Shown: positions 8,848-17,472 of the stretch, in pieces
Layout of the letters: the number at the start of each line of letters is the position of its first letter
How positions within the stretch are numbered: position 1 is the first letter of the stretch
Source of the DNA: Mycobacterium sp. DL
GTDB taxonomy: Bacteria; Actinomycetota; Actinomycetes; Mycobacteriales; Mycobacteriaceae
Direction of reading: 5' to 3'
Length of the DNA stretch: 64,000 nucleotides
Assembly (NCBI RefSeq): GCF_039729195.1
Contig: NZ_CP155796.1
Coordinates: forward strand, 1,922,001-1,986,000
Notes under the pieces: generated by a model
The model's input: only the letters and a program-made list of their open reading frames with translations
Told to the model about the DNA's origin: nothing
Databases searched by the model: none
Position numbers and translations under genes: made by a program

Positions 8848-10322
8848 AGGACGGCCAGGTTGCCGGTCGCCATGAGCACGGCGGCCAGGATCGACGTTGC
8901 GACGACGACGCCGACAACGACGACTTCGGGTTTGGTGAACACCGGCAGCCGGCTCTCCCGACGCGCCCAGAGGAACATCGCGGTCCCGGCCAGATAGAAC
9001 ATCGCCGCCACCAGCAGGTACTGCCACCCGCCCGCGTACACCAACCACACGGCGTACCCCAGCGCGATGATGCCGATGACCAGATCGCGGGTGCGGCCAT
9101 GTCCCGATTCGTAGGTCTCACCGCGCACCGCCAGCAGCACCTGATAGGCCGCAGACCACAGGTAGGGCAGCAGGATCAGCGAGGTCGCCAGGTACACCAG
9201 GTTGGTGTAGGTGCTCGCGTTGGCGAGGGTCCACAACAGGAGGGCCTGGACGCAGATATTGGTCAACCACAACGCATTTGCGGGTGCACCGTGAGCGTTC
9301 TCGCGGGCCAGCGCCTTCGGCATGACATGTTCGTGGGCGGGTAGACGCAGGATCTCCACGCACAGCAGCACCCAGGCGATCAGCGCGCCGAGCAGTGAGA
9401 TCACCAGGCCGATCGAGATGAAGGCCGCACCCCAGCTGCCGACCTGATTCTCCAGAACTCCCGCCATCGACGGATCCGGCACTCCGGCGAGCTCCGCCTG
9501 GGCCATCAAGCCGTAGGACAGCACGTTGACCATCAGCAACAGGATCAACACCCCGACGAAGCCGAGCACGGTCGCCCGCCCGACGTCTCGACGGTTGGCG
9601 GCGCGCTGCGAGTAGACCGCAGCCCCCTCGATACCGATGAAGACCCAGACCGTCACCAGCATCATGTTTTTGACCTGGGTCATCGTGTCCCCGAGCGGCG
9701 CCCCGTCGATCTGTGTCGCCCGCCCCCAGAAGTCGGCGCTGAACAATCCCGCCTTGAATCCGACGGCGGCGATCGCGATGAACACCAGGATCGGGACCAC
9801 TTTCGCGATGGTCACCACGACGTTGACCGACGCGGCCGTCTGGACCCCGCGCAGCGTCAGGAAGTGCACGATCCACAGCACGATCGACGCTCCGATGATG
9901 GCGGGAACGGTTGCGCCACCTTCGAATCCGGGGAAGAAGTATCCCAGGGTCGAGAACAGCAGAACGAGGTAGGCGACGTTGCCGACCCACGCCGAGACCC
10001 AGTAGCCGAAGGCCGAGGTGAATCCGATGTAGTTGCCGAATCCTGCTCGGGCGTAACCGTAGACACCGCCGTCGACATCGGGCTTACGGGTCGCCAGTGT
10101 CTGGAAGACGAACGCCAGCGTCAGCATGCCGACGCCGGTGATCGCCCACCCGATCAGGAGCGGGCCGGGGGCGGCACTGCCGGCCATCTGCGAAGGCAAC
10201 GCGAAGATTCCGCTGCCGATCATCGAACCGACGACGATGGCTGTCAGGGCGGCGAGTCCGAGGCCCTTCTTCGGTCCGGCGTGGCGGGAATCGGGGGGCG
10301 GAGAGATCAGCGTCTCGGACAT
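8844..10322 (-). CDS. arcD: Arginine/ornithine antiporter (APC family)
   Basis: The 492-residue protein has about 12-13 predicted membrane helices and the APC-superfamily N-terminus [20 protein letters not shown], whose GSGIF loop binds the substrate backbone. [12 protein letters not shown] in helix 6 is typical of ArcD/LysI-type exchangers. It should swap external arginine for internal ornithine without energy cost and so feed ArcA, ArcB and ArcC. The start at ATG 10322 is preferred over an upstream in-frame start because TGGAGG lies 6-8 bases upstream. It is the first gene of arcDABC and is preceded by a good DosR-type promoter. The GTGA overlap with arcA suggests coupled translation. Confidence 0.92.
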   Translation of the reverse strand: MSETLISPPPDSRHAGPKKGLGLAALTAIVVGSMIGSGIFALPSQMAGSAAPGPLLIGWAITGVGMLTLAFVFQTLATRKPDVDGGVYGYARAGFGNYIGFTSAFGYWVSAWVGNVAYLVLLFSTLGYFFPGFEGGATVPAIIGASIVLWIVHFLTLRGVQTAASVNVVVTIAKVVPILVFIAIAAVGFKAGLFSADFWGRATQIDGAPLGDTMTQVKNMMLVTVWVFIGIEGAAVYSQRAANRRDVGRATVLGFVGVLILLLMVNVLSYGLMAQAELAGVPDPSMAGVLENQVGSWGAAFISIGLVISLLGALIAWVLLCVEILRLPAHEHVMPKALARENAHGAPANALWLTNICVQALLLWTLANASTYTNLVYLATSLILLPYLWSAAYQVLLAVRGETYESGHGRTRDLVIGIIALGYAVWLVYAGGWQYLLVAAMFYLAGTAMFLWARRESRLPVFTKPEVVVVGVVVATSILAAVLMATGNLAVL

Positions 10323-10370
10323 CGTCGTCCTCCAGAAATCGGGTGGTGTGCAGATCACACCGTGTGTTCG

Positions 10371-10413
10371 ACGCTATGTGCCCGATCCCGATGGGTGAGG
10401 AGGCTTTAGTCCT
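10371..10413 (-). promoter_or_regulatory. DosR-type promoter of the arc operon
   Basis: GAGGCTTTAGTCCT (10400-10413) matches the DosR core at 11 of 14 positions, including an exact CTTTAGTCC centre. TAGCGT (minus strand, 10371-10376) is a TANNNT -10 element after 23 bp. Transcription should start near 10364, leaving a leader of about 42 bases with a Shine-Dalgarno site before arcD. Confidence 0.65.
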
Positions 10414-10437
10414 CTGTTTCCGACGCGTAGGTCACCG

Positions 10438-10776
10438 TCAGATCGACGCGGATTTTGCGACGGTGAGCAGTATCGACGAACCTTCGACGGCTTCGAGCGA
10501 GTGTCGCGAATCCGGCACGATGATCAGGTCTCCTGCCGAGCCCTCCCAGCTGTCGTCGCCGGCGACCAACCGGATGCGTCCGTGCAGCACGTGGACAGTG
10601 GCCTCACCGGGACTCTCGTGTTCGTCGAGCGCCTGACCCGCCTCGAGCGCGATCAGGGTCTGCCGCAACACGTGTTCGTGGCCGCCGTACACGGTATGGG
10701 CGCTGCGCCCGCTGGAGGCCCTCTCCGCTGCTGCCGTGTGCTCGCGGGCCAGGGCGGTCAACGAGATCTTGTTCAT
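10438..10776 (-). CDS. Small cupin protein
   Basis: This 112-residue single-domain protein shows the cupin pattern. Motif 1 is degenerate, around GQALDEHESPGEATVHVLHG with His and Glu metal-ligand candidates. Motif 2 is GDLIIVPDSRHSLEAVE. The N-terminal 30 residues are helical. The ATG at 10776 overlaps the stop of the ketosynthase-like gene (ATGA), so it is the last member of a three-gene set with two FabH-like proteins. Small cupins act as metal-dependent isomerases, dioxygenases or sensors. Nothing visible fixes the substrate here, and a role in processing the ketosynthase product is only inference. Confidence 0.75.
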   Translation of the reverse strand: MNKISLTALAREHTAAAERASSGRSAHTVYGGHEHVLRQTLIALEAGQALDEHESPGEATVHVLHGRIRLVAGDDSWEGSAGDLIIVPDSRHSLEAVEGSSILLTVAKSASI

Positions 10777-11663
10777 GTGCGACTCCTCGGTTGGGTCGTG
10801 CGGTAGAGCGCGGCACCTGCGGTGATTCCCGCGCCCGTCGCGACCAAGAGTATTCGGCTGCCCGGCGGGAGCTGGTCCGAAACGTCGTACAGCGCCCAGG
10901 GCAGCGCAGCGGTGTGCATCCGCTCGTCGTGCGCAACGACGATCCGTTCCACCGGGACTGCGAGGCGCCGGGCCAGTGCCGCGCGGTAACCGGCCCGCGG
11001 CGGCGCTGCGACGATGATGTCGATGTCGGACATCGTCAGGTTGGCCTCGTGCAGACAGCGACGGACCACTTCGGCGCCCGCCGAGGCGAAGTGTTCGTCC
11101 CGGTCGGTCGAGGCGCTGAACCGGAGCACATTGTGTGAGTCGTGAAGTCCCACCGTCGCGCGGAAGTTCTCGCCGTCGTCAGGCATGTTCATCCAGTGCA
11201 CCCGACTGAGCCCGAGGTCGTCGTCTCTCCAGTCGCACAGCATCGCCGCCCCGGCGGGGGAGAACGGAAAGCCCTCGCTGCGCCCGTGGCCCGGATCAGC
11301 GTCGCTGGCCACGACAAGCGCGCAGTTGATGGTGCGGGAGCGCAGAAATCCGTCGATGATCTGCAGCGCGGTGAGCACCCCGCATGCGCCGTTGGCCACG
11401 TCGAACGAGAAAGTGCCGTGACCGTGGCCGTGCGGAACCTCGGTGTTGGCGCCGATGTCCTCCTGGATGAGTGCCGCAAGGGCGGGCTCGGCGAGATTGT
11501 GGTCACGGTAGATTCCGGCGTTGATCAGCAGGTCCACCTCGTCGGCGTTCCTCGAATCGTGATGCAGGCATGTCTTCGCCACGGCGACCGCGAGGTGCAG
11601 TGCGCTGTGCCGGGTGCGCCAATTGCCGCGGATCACCTCCACCCGTTCAACGACGGTGCCCAT
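10773..11663 (-). CDS. Degenerate FabH-like ketosynthase subunit
   Basis: The 296-residue thiolase-fold protein keeps the nucleophile region VANGACGVLTAL (Cys94). The site where FabH proteins carry a catalytic His (usually HQxN/HQxS) reads AAPPRAGYR, and the Asn site reads DERMHTAALP with His250 instead. The protein is about 30 residues shorter than ordinary FabH. It overlaps the preceding intact FabH-like gene by 17 bases. Such an active-plus-degenerate pair recalls heterodimeric PqsB/PqsC, where one partner lacks the triad. Function and acyl substrate are unknown. An independent enzyme with altered chemistry remains possible. Confidence 0.75.
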   Translation of the reverse strand: MGTVVERVEVIRGNWRTRHSALHLAVAVAKTCLHHDSRNADEVDLLINAGIYRDHNLAEPALAALIQEDIGANTEVPHGHGHGTFSFDVANGACGVLTALQIIDGFLRSRTINCALVVASDADPGHGRSEGFPFSPAGAAMLCDWRDDDLGLSRVHWMNMPDDGENFRATVGLHDSHNVLRFSASTDRDEHFASAGAEVVRRCLHEANLTMSDIDIIVAAPPRAGYRAALARRLAVPVERIVVAHDERMHTAALPWALYDVSDQLPPGSRILLVATGAGITAGAALYRTTQPRSRT

Positions 11664-12744
11664 ATCGGTTCACCAACTCCTCGTCGACGGTGAGCAGAAC
11701 GACGCCGATCTCGAGGCCTGATGCCAAGGCGATGAGCGCGATGGTCTCCCCGGCGTGGATCCGCCCGGCTTCGAGTTCTTCGACCAGGGCGACGGTATGG
11801 GTGGTCGATGCGGTGTTGCCGTAGCGGTCCACGGTGATCACGGCGTCGTGCCGCGGAGCTTCGCCGAACGATGCGGTGACCGCCGCCATTCCCTTCCGTA
11901 TTGCGCGGGCCGATGTCTGATGGGTGATCACGTGATCGATGTCATGCATGGAAATACCTGCGGCGTCGAGGATTTCGTGCAGCAGATAAGGTGTCGCATT
12001 GATGGCCGCTCGCTGGATCCCGCGGGAATCGGTGAACATCCGGGCGCCCGGATCGTTTCCTTTGGGGTATGCCAAACACAGTCTGCTGTAGTCAGCGACG
12101 GTGGTGAAACCGGCAAGGCTGATACCCGCGGAGTCGGCCGGGGCGCGTTCGAGCAGGAGCGCTGCTCCCGCATCACCCAGCGTGAGGCACGCCAGTTCCT
12201 TGCTCATGATGCTGCGGATGTGCCGGGCGGCATTCTGGCCCAGTTGGGAGATGTACTCGCCGCTGACCACCAGGCCGCGCTCCACCGTGCCCTGCCGGAT
12301 CCAGTTGTTGAGAACGGTGACACCGGTGAGCATTCCAGCGCACGCATTGGACAGATCGAAGGTCATGGCGTGCCGGGCGCCGATCGCGCGGGCGACGGCG
12401 CCGCTCATCGTCGGCTCCACCCACTGCGTCAGGCCGTCCCGGAACTTCGTGATGCTGCAGCTGATCACGACGTCGAGCGCGGCGGCATCCTGCTGTGCCC
12501 GGTCCAGACAGTCCGACGCCGCGCAGGTAGCCAGACTGTAGGAGTCCTCGTCGCCGTCGACGACGCGGCGTTCGCGGATCCCGGTCAACCGCTCCAGATC
12601 GATGTGCGTGTTGTGACGTGTGGTCGCCATCAGATCGTCGGTGCTCAAATGAGTTGCGGGGAGATGCCTTCCCGCTGCCGCCAGCCGTGCGCGGTAGGGC
12701 GCTGGTGGCCCGGCCCCCTCCATGACCAGCCAGTGCCTGCTCAT
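11647..12744 (-). CDS. FabH-like beta-ketoacyl-ACP synthase III
   Basis: This 365-residue KAS III homologue has a complete Cys-His-Asn triad: LSNACAGMLTG (Cys135), VITHQTSA (His275) and RYGNTASTTH (Asn310). LTGIRERRV near residue 54 is the usual FabH CoA/ACP-side motif. It would condense an acyl thioester with a malonyl or similar extender, or transfer an acyl group. The substrate is not evident. I start it at ATG 12744 because AGGAGG lies 7 bases upstream; a TTG six bases earlier would leave no spacer. It heads a minus-strand operon with the degenerate paralogue and a cupin, divergent from hoxF across a shared DosR-like box. Confidence 0.85.
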   Translation of the reverse strand: MSRHWLVMEGAGPPAPYRARLAAAGRHLPATHLSTDDLMATTRHNTHIDLERLTGIRERRVVDGDEDSYSLATCAASDCLDRAQQDAAALDVVISCSITKFRDGLTQWVEPTMSGAVARAIGARHAMTFDLSNACAGMLTGVTVLNNWIRQGTVERGLVVSGEYISQLGQNAARHIRSIMSKELACLTLGDAGAALLLERAPADSAGISLAGFTTVADYSRLCLAYPKGNDPGARMFTDSRGIQRAAINATPYLLHEILDAAGISMHDIDHVITHQTSARAIRKGMAAVTASFGEAPRHDAVITVDRYGNTASTTHTVALVEELEAGRIHAGETIALIALASGLEIGVVLLTVDEELVNRYGHRR

Positions 12745-12764
12745 CGACAAACCTCCTGATTTTC

Positions 12765-12836
12765 AGGATCGTCGCAGACTGCGGCACCCAACAGAGCCTT
12801 TCGGCCCTAGGGGACGGGCAACCGGATGGCTACATT
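12765..12836. promoter_or_regulatory. Bidirectional DosR-like promoter between ketosynthase and hox operons
   Basis: GAGCCTTTCGGCCC (12794-12807) is an imperfect palindrome related to the DosR core (8-9 of 14 matches). To the right TACATT (12831-12836) follows after 23 bp and ends 6 bases before the hoxF ATG. To the left GATCCT (minus strand, 12765-12770) also follows after 23 bp and would start transcription about 14 bases before the ketosynthase ATG. The box itself is weaker than others, but the two -10 elements at the standard distance support it. Confidence 0.5.
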
Positions 12837-12842
12837 CGCGTG

Positions 12843-14660
12843 ATGGCAGGTCCGATGAACGCACAGGTCGAGACCGTCCTGCGACGCTACGGCCGCGACG
12901 GAACGCGGTTGATCGACATCCTGTGGGACATCCAGCGTCTGTTCGGGCACATTCCCGACGAGTACCTGCCGCAGATGGCGGCCGCGCTGAATCGTTCTCC
13001 GGCGGACATCGCGGAGACTGCCTCCTTTTATCACTTCTTCCACACCAGGCCCTCGGGTCGGCACCGGATCTATCTGAGCAACACGGTCATCGCCAAGATG
13101 AACGGATATCAGGCGGTCTACGACACCCTCGAGCGGGAAACCGGAGTCACCTTCGGAGCCGCGGCGGGGATGTTCGGACTCTTCGAGACGCCGTGCATCG
13201 GCCTCAGCGACCAGGAACCGGCCATGCTGATCGACAACGTGGTCTTCACCCGGCTGACACCAGAGACGGTCGTCGACGTCATCGCTGCGTTGAAGGCCGG
13301 CAGAACCGCCGCGGCGATCGCGAACCCGGGCGGGTTGCCGGACGACCAGGTCGGCTACGTCGACCATCTGGTGGAGTCCAATGTCCACACCGGCGGGCCG
13401 GTGTTCTTCAGCGGGCAGGCCGATCACCAGGCGGTGCTCAAGCGGTGCCTCGGGGCGTCACCCGAGGAGACGATCGCCACGATCGCCGAGTCCGGTCTGC
13501 GCGGGTACGGCGGCGCAGGGTTCCGCACCGGGCTGAAGTGGCAGCTGTGCCGCGACGCACCGGGTGACGACAAGTACGTCATCTGCAACGCCGATGAGGG
13601 TGAGCCCGGCACCTTCAAGGACCGTGCGCTGCTGACCCGCTCACCCAAGGATGTCTTCCTCGGCATGGTCATCGCCGCCTACGCCATCGGCAGCAGGCAC
13701 GGAATCCTCTACCTCCGTGCCGAATACATCTACCTGAGGAACTACCTGGAACGTCAACTCCAGGAACTCCGCGACAACGGACTGCTGGGCACCACCATCG
13801 GCGGGCAGCGGGGATTCGATTTCGAGATCCGTATCCAGATGGGGGCAGGCGCGTATGTCTGCGGCGAAGAATCCGCGCTCATCGAGTCCTGCGAAGGAAA
13901 ACGGGGCACTCCTCGGCTGAAACCGCCCTACCCGATCCAGCAGGGCTATCTCGGTAGGCCCACCTGCGTGAACAACGTCGAAACCTTCGCTGCGGCAACG
14001 CGGGTGACAGAAGAGGGCGCCGAATGGTTCCGCCGCATGGGCACCACCGAATCGCCGGGAGCCCGTCTGCTGAGCATCGCCGGTGACTGCGGTCGGCCCG
14101 GCGTCTACGAGATCGAGTGGGGGATCACCCTCGACGAGGTCCTCGCCATGGCCGACGCCCGGGACGCTCGGGCCGTGCAGATCAGCGGACCGTCGGGGGA
14201 GTGTCTGTCGGTGCAGGCGGACGGTCGACGCCGGATCGCCTACGAGGACATCGGATGCAATGGCGCCGTCACCGTCTTCGACTCGAGCCGTGACCTGCTG
14301 GACTGTGTCAAGGACTACACCCGGTTCTTCGCCGACGAGTCGTGTGGCATCTGCGTGCCCTGCCGGGCAGGCACCGTCGATCTTCACGACAAGGTGGGAC
14401 TCGTCATGGCCGGCAACGCCGTCCGCAGGGACCTCGACGAGGTGACCCGGTGGGGTGCACTGGTACGGGCGACCAGCCGGTGCGGTCTCGGGGCCACCGC
14501 GGCCAACCCGATCCTGACGAGCCTGGAGAAGTTCCCCGACATCTACCGGAGCAGGCTGCGCACCCAGGAATCCACCCTGTTGCCGTCCTTCGATCTGGAT
14601 GGGGCCCTCGCCGGATACAGTGCGGCACAATCCGAACTGGAGACAGGCGGGACGCCATGA
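12843..14660 (+). CDS. hoxF: NAD-linked [NiFe] hydrogenase diaphorase subunit HoxF
   Basis: This is a NuoE-NuoF fusion of about 605 residues. The N-terminal 150 residues are thioredoxin-like (NuoE type). The NuoF part has GYGGAGFRTGLKW and CNADEGEPGTFKDR for FMN, GAGAYVCGEESALIES for NADH, and ESCGICVPCRAG plus a downstream Cys (CGLG) for the N3-type [4Fe-4S] cluster. It passes electrons between NAD(H) and the hydrogenase module. Of the four NuoE cluster cysteines only the one in TPCIGLSDQEPA is evident, so the N-terminal [2Fe-2S] cluster is probably missing. ATG 12843 is preferred: a -10 element ends 6 bases upstream, suggesting a leaderless message. The stop overlaps hoxU (ATGA). Confidence 0.95.
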   Translation: MAGPMNAQVETVLRRYGRDGTRLIDILWDIQRLFGHIPDEYLPQMAAALNRSPADIAETASFYHFFHTRPSGRHRIYLSNTVIAKMNGYQAVYDTLERETGVTFGAAAGMFGLFETPCIGLSDQEPAMLIDNVVFTRLTPETVVDVIAALKAGRTAAAIANPGGLPDDQVGYVDHLVESNVHTGGPVFFSGQADHQAVLKRCLGASPEETIATIAESGLRGYGGAGFRTGLKWQLCRDAPGDDKYVICNADEGEPGTFKDRALLTRSPKDVFLGMVIAAYAIGSRHGILYLRAEYIYLRNYLERQLQELRDNGLLGTTIGGQRGFDFEIRIQMGAGAYVCGEESALIESCEGKRGTPRLKPPYPIQQGYLGRPTCVNNVETFAAATRVTEEGAEWFRRMGTTESPGARLLSIAGDCGRPGVYEIEWGITLDEVLAMADARDARAVQISGPSGECLSVQADGRRRIAYEDIGCNGAVTVFDSSRDLLDCVKDYTRFFADESCGICVPCRAGTVDLHDKVGLVMAGNAVRRDLDEVTRWGALVRATSRCGLGATAANPILTSLEKFPDIYRSRLRTQESTLLPSFDLDGALAGYSAAQSELETGGTP

Positions 14661-15373
14661 GCATCCGGATCGAGATCGACGGAGCCGCGGTCTCGACCGA
14701 GGCGGGTGCGACCCTTGTCGACGTCGCAGCCGACGCCGGCGTGTACATCCCGACGCTGTGTTACCTGCGGGGTGAACCGTGCCTCGGCACCTGCCGGGTG
14801 TGCGCGGTCAAGGTCAACGGCACGGTGGCCGCGGCCTGCACCGTCCATGTCACCGACGGGATGACGGTGGAGGTGGACGAACCGGACACCGCCGACATGC
14901 GGAAGGCACTGGTAGAGCTGTTGTTCTCCGAAGGTAACCACAACTGTCCGAGTTGTGAGAAGAGTGGACGCTGCACTCTGCAGGCGGTCGGCTACGAGGT
15001 GGACATGCTGGTGTCGCGCTTTCCCTACCGGTTCCCGGTCCGGGAGCGTGACCATGTGTCCGAACGGATTTGGCTGGAGCGGGATCGTTGCATCTTCTGC
15101 CAACGCTGTGTGGAGTTCGTTCGTGACGAGACCGACGGGCAGAAGATCTTCAGCATCAGTGGGCGCGGCAGCGAGTCACAGATCGAGGTCGACGCCGAGC
15201 GGGCCGATGCGATGCCCGTCGAACAGGTTCGGTATGCCGTGGAGATCTGCCCCGTGGGCGCCATCCTCGAGAAGCGGGTCGGTTTCGACGTGCCGATCGG
15301 CAGGCGCAAGTACGAGGTGAAGTCCGTTCGCGACCGGGCTCTGGACTCGGGGGACGGGCCGGGAGCCCCGTGA
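14657..15373 (+). CDS. hoxU: Hydrogenase electron-transfer subunit HoxU
   Basis: The 238-residue protein is the NuoG-like N-terminal module. It has a [2Fe-2S] plant-ferredoxin domain with CYLRGEPCLGTCRVC and a fourth Cys in AACTVH. NCPSCEKSGRC sits in the His/Cys-liganded [4Fe-4S] segment. A further binding segment holds DRCIFCQRCVEF and the partner Cys in VEICPVGAI. It wires HoxF to the HoxYH hydrogenase dimer. Both ends are translationally coupled: ATGA with hoxF and GTGA with hoxY. The order F-U-Y-H is that of soluble group 3d bidirectional enzymes. No HoxE gene is present, so the E domain of five-subunit enzymes is missing. Confidence 0.95.
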   Translation: MSIRIEIDGAAVSTEAGATLVDVAADAGVYIPTLCYLRGEPCLGTCRVCAVKVNGTVAAACTVHVTDGMTVEVDEPDTADMRKALVELLFSEGNHNCPSCEKSGRCTLQAVGYEVDMLVSRFPYRFPVRERDHVSERIWLERDRCIFCQRCVEFVRDETDGQKIFSISGRGSESQIEVDAERADAMPVEQVRYAVEICPVGAILEKRVGFDVPIGRRKYEVKSVRDRALDSGDGPGAP

Positions 15374-15987
15374 CCGACGAGATGAGATCGGACGAATTGC
15401 CGACGACGCCAGCAGGTCCGGCGCTAACGGCGGACCGCGACGGCAAGATCGACGTGGCGATGATCAGCCTGTGCGGTTGCTGGGGCTGCACGTTGTCCTT
15501 CCTCGACATGGACGAACGGATACTCCCGCTGCTGACAACGGTCACCATTCACCGGTCGTCACTCACCGACATCAAGCGGATCACCCAGCGATGCGCGATC
15601 GGCTTCATCGAGGGCGGGGTCGCGAACGAGGACAACATCGAGACGTTGCAACACTTCCGGGAGAACTGCGACATCCTCATCTCGGTGGGCGCCTGCGCGG
15701 TGTGGGGTGGCGTGCCGGCGATGCGCAACGTCTTCGAGTTGAAGGACTGTCTGGCCGAGGCGTACCTCGATTCGCCGACCGCGGTACCGGGTGCCGATCG
15801 GCTCATCCCCTGTCACCCAGACATTCCCCGCATCACCACCAAGGTCCACCCCTGCCACGAAGTCGTCCATATGGACTACTTCATCCCTGGTTGTCCGCCG
15901 GAGGCCGACACGATCTTTGCGGTGCTCGACGACTTGATCCACGGGCGCCCGGTCGCGCTGCCGCGCTCGCTGAACCACTATGACTGA
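15370..15987 (+). CDS. hoxY: [NiFe] hydrogenase small subunit HoxY
   Basis: This 205-residue small subunit carries a single proximal [4Fe-4S] cluster. MISLCGCWGCTLSFLD supplies the CxxC pair (Cys37, Cys40), SVGACAVWGG supplies Cys109 and FIPGCPPEAD supplies Cys175. It lacks the Tat signal and the medial and distal cluster cysteines of membrane uptake enzymes, as expected for a cytoplasmic group 3 enzyme. The GTG start at 15370 overlaps the hoxU stop. Another ATG four codons in (15382) could also serve. It pairs with HoxH 15 bases downstream. Confidence 0.95.
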   Translation: MTDEMRSDELPTTPAGPALTADRDGKIDVAMISLCGCWGCTLSFLDMDERILPLLTTVTIHRSSLTDIKRITQRCAIGFIEGGVANEDNIETLQHFRENCDILISVGACAVWGGVPAMRNVFELKDCLAEAYLDSPTAVPGADRLIPCHPDIPRITTKVHPCHEVVHMDYFIPGCPPEADTIFAVLDDLIHGRPVALPRSLNHYD

Positions 15988-16002
15988 TCCCGGAGGCCAC
16001 GT

Positions 16003-17472
16003 GTGAGCAGAAAGATCGTCATCGACCCCGTCACCCGCATCGAGGGCCACGGCAAGGTGACCGTGAACCTCGACGACGACGGCAACGTCGTTGATGCCCG
16101 ACTGCACGTCGTCGAGTTCCGCGGATTCGAGAAATTCGTTCAAGGCCACCCGTTCTGGGAGGCGCCGATGCTGATGCAGCGGATCTGCGGGATCTGTTTT
16201 GTCAGCCACCATCTGTGTGGGGCCAAGGTACTCGACGACATGATCGGTGCGGGCGGGCACGGGGGGATGGGCGTGACACGAACCGCCGAGAAGATCCGTC
16301 GTCTCGGTCATTACGCGCAGATGCTGCAATCACATGCAACGGCCTACTTCTATCTGGTGGTGCCCGAGATGATGTTCGGGATGGATGCCGCGCCCGAGCA
16401 GCGCAACCTGCTCGGTCTGATCGAGGCCGATCCCGCGTTGATGCGGCGGGTGATCATGCTGCGCAAGTGGGGCCAGGAAGTGATCAAGACCGTCTTCGGC
16501 AGGAGGATGCACGGCATCAACTCGGTGCCCGGTGGAGTCGACAAGAATGTGAGCCGTGCCGAATGCGACAGGCTGCTCAACGGCGAGGAGGGACTGCCGT
16601 CGATCGACGAGGTCATCGACTACGCCCAGGAAGGCCTTCGGCTGTTCTACGAGTTCCACGACACGAACCGAAGTGCGGTGGACGCCTTCGCGCACGTTCC
16701 GGCACTGAACATGTCGCTGGTCGGCGCCGACGGGGATGTGGACTACTACCACGGTGTGCTGCGCATCGTCGACGAGGAGAAGCGCGTCGTCAGTGAATTC
16801 GACTACCACGATTACCTTGATCATTTCTCCGAAGCGGTGGAGAAGTGGAGCTACATGAAGTTCCCCTTCCTCAAGGATCTCGGCCGGGAGAAGGGCTCCG
16901 TGCGGGTGGGTCCACTGGCGAGGATGAACATCACCAAATCGCTGTCGACGCCGCTCGCTGCCGAGGCGCTGGAACGCTTCCACGCCTACACCGGTGGTGC
17001 AGCGAACAACATGACTCTGCACACCAATTGGGCACGGACCATCGAGGTGCTCCATGCCGCCGAACTGATCGAAGGATTGCTGCACGATCCCGACCTGCAG
17101 CGCGACGATCTGCTCGTCACGCCGGCGGCCAGCGCGTGGGTGGGTGAGGGAGTGGGCGTCGTCGAAGCTCCTCGCGGCACGCTGCTGCATCACTACCGCG
17201 CCGGTGAAGAAGGTGACATCACTTTCGCCAACCTCATTGTGGCCACAACCCACAACAATGAGGTGCTCAATCGCACGGTGCGCTCGGTGGCCGACGACTA
17301 CCTGGTGGGTCATGGCGAGATCACCGAAGGCATGATGAACGCCATCGAGGTCGGAATTCGCGCATTCGACCCCTGCCTGAGTTGCGCGACGCACGCCTTC
17401 GGGCAGATGCCGCTGATCGTGACGGTGCGTGATCCTTCTGGGACTGTGATCAACGAGCGGGTCCGGTCGTGA
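16003..17472 (+). CDS. hoxH: [NiFe] hydrogenase large subunit HoxH
   Basis: The 489-residue catalytic subunit has the N-terminal Ni ligand motif RICGICFVSHHLCG (Cys62, Cys65) and the C-terminal DPCLSCATH (Cys458, Cys461, His464). All four Ni/Fe-bridging cysteines are present. About 25 residues follow the last His and would be removed on maturation. The enzyme reduces protons or oxidises H2 reversibly, coupled to NAD(H). GTG at 16003 follows CGGAGG by 7 bases. The accessory hypABCDEF genes needed for cofactor assembly are not in this window. M. smegmatis has a DosR-controlled group 3b enzyme in a comparable locus; here the type is 3d. Confidence 0.95.
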   Translation: MSRKIVIDPVTRIEGHGKVTVNLDDDGNVVDARLHVVEFRGFEKFVQGHPFWEAPMLMQRICGICFVSHHLCGAKVLDDMIGAGGHGGMGVTRTAEKIRRLGHYAQMLQSHATAYFYLVVPEMMFGMDAAPEQRNLLGLIEADPALMRRVIMLRKWGQEVIKTVFGRRMHGINSVPGGVDKNVSRAECDRLLNGEEGLPSIDEVIDYAQEGLRLFYEFHDTNRSAVDAFAHVPALNMSLVGADGDVDYYHGVLRIVDEEKRVVSEFDYHDYLDHFSEAVEKWSYMKFPFLKDLGREKGSVRVGPLARMNITKSLSTPLAAEALERFHAYTGGAANNMTLHTNWARTIEVLHAAELIEGLLHDPDLQRDDLLVTPAASAWVGEGVGVVEAPRGTLLHHYRAGEEGDITFANLIVATTHNNEVLNRTVRSVADDYLVGHGEITEGMMNAIEVGIRAFDPCLSCATHAFGQMPLIVTVRDPSGTVINERVRS

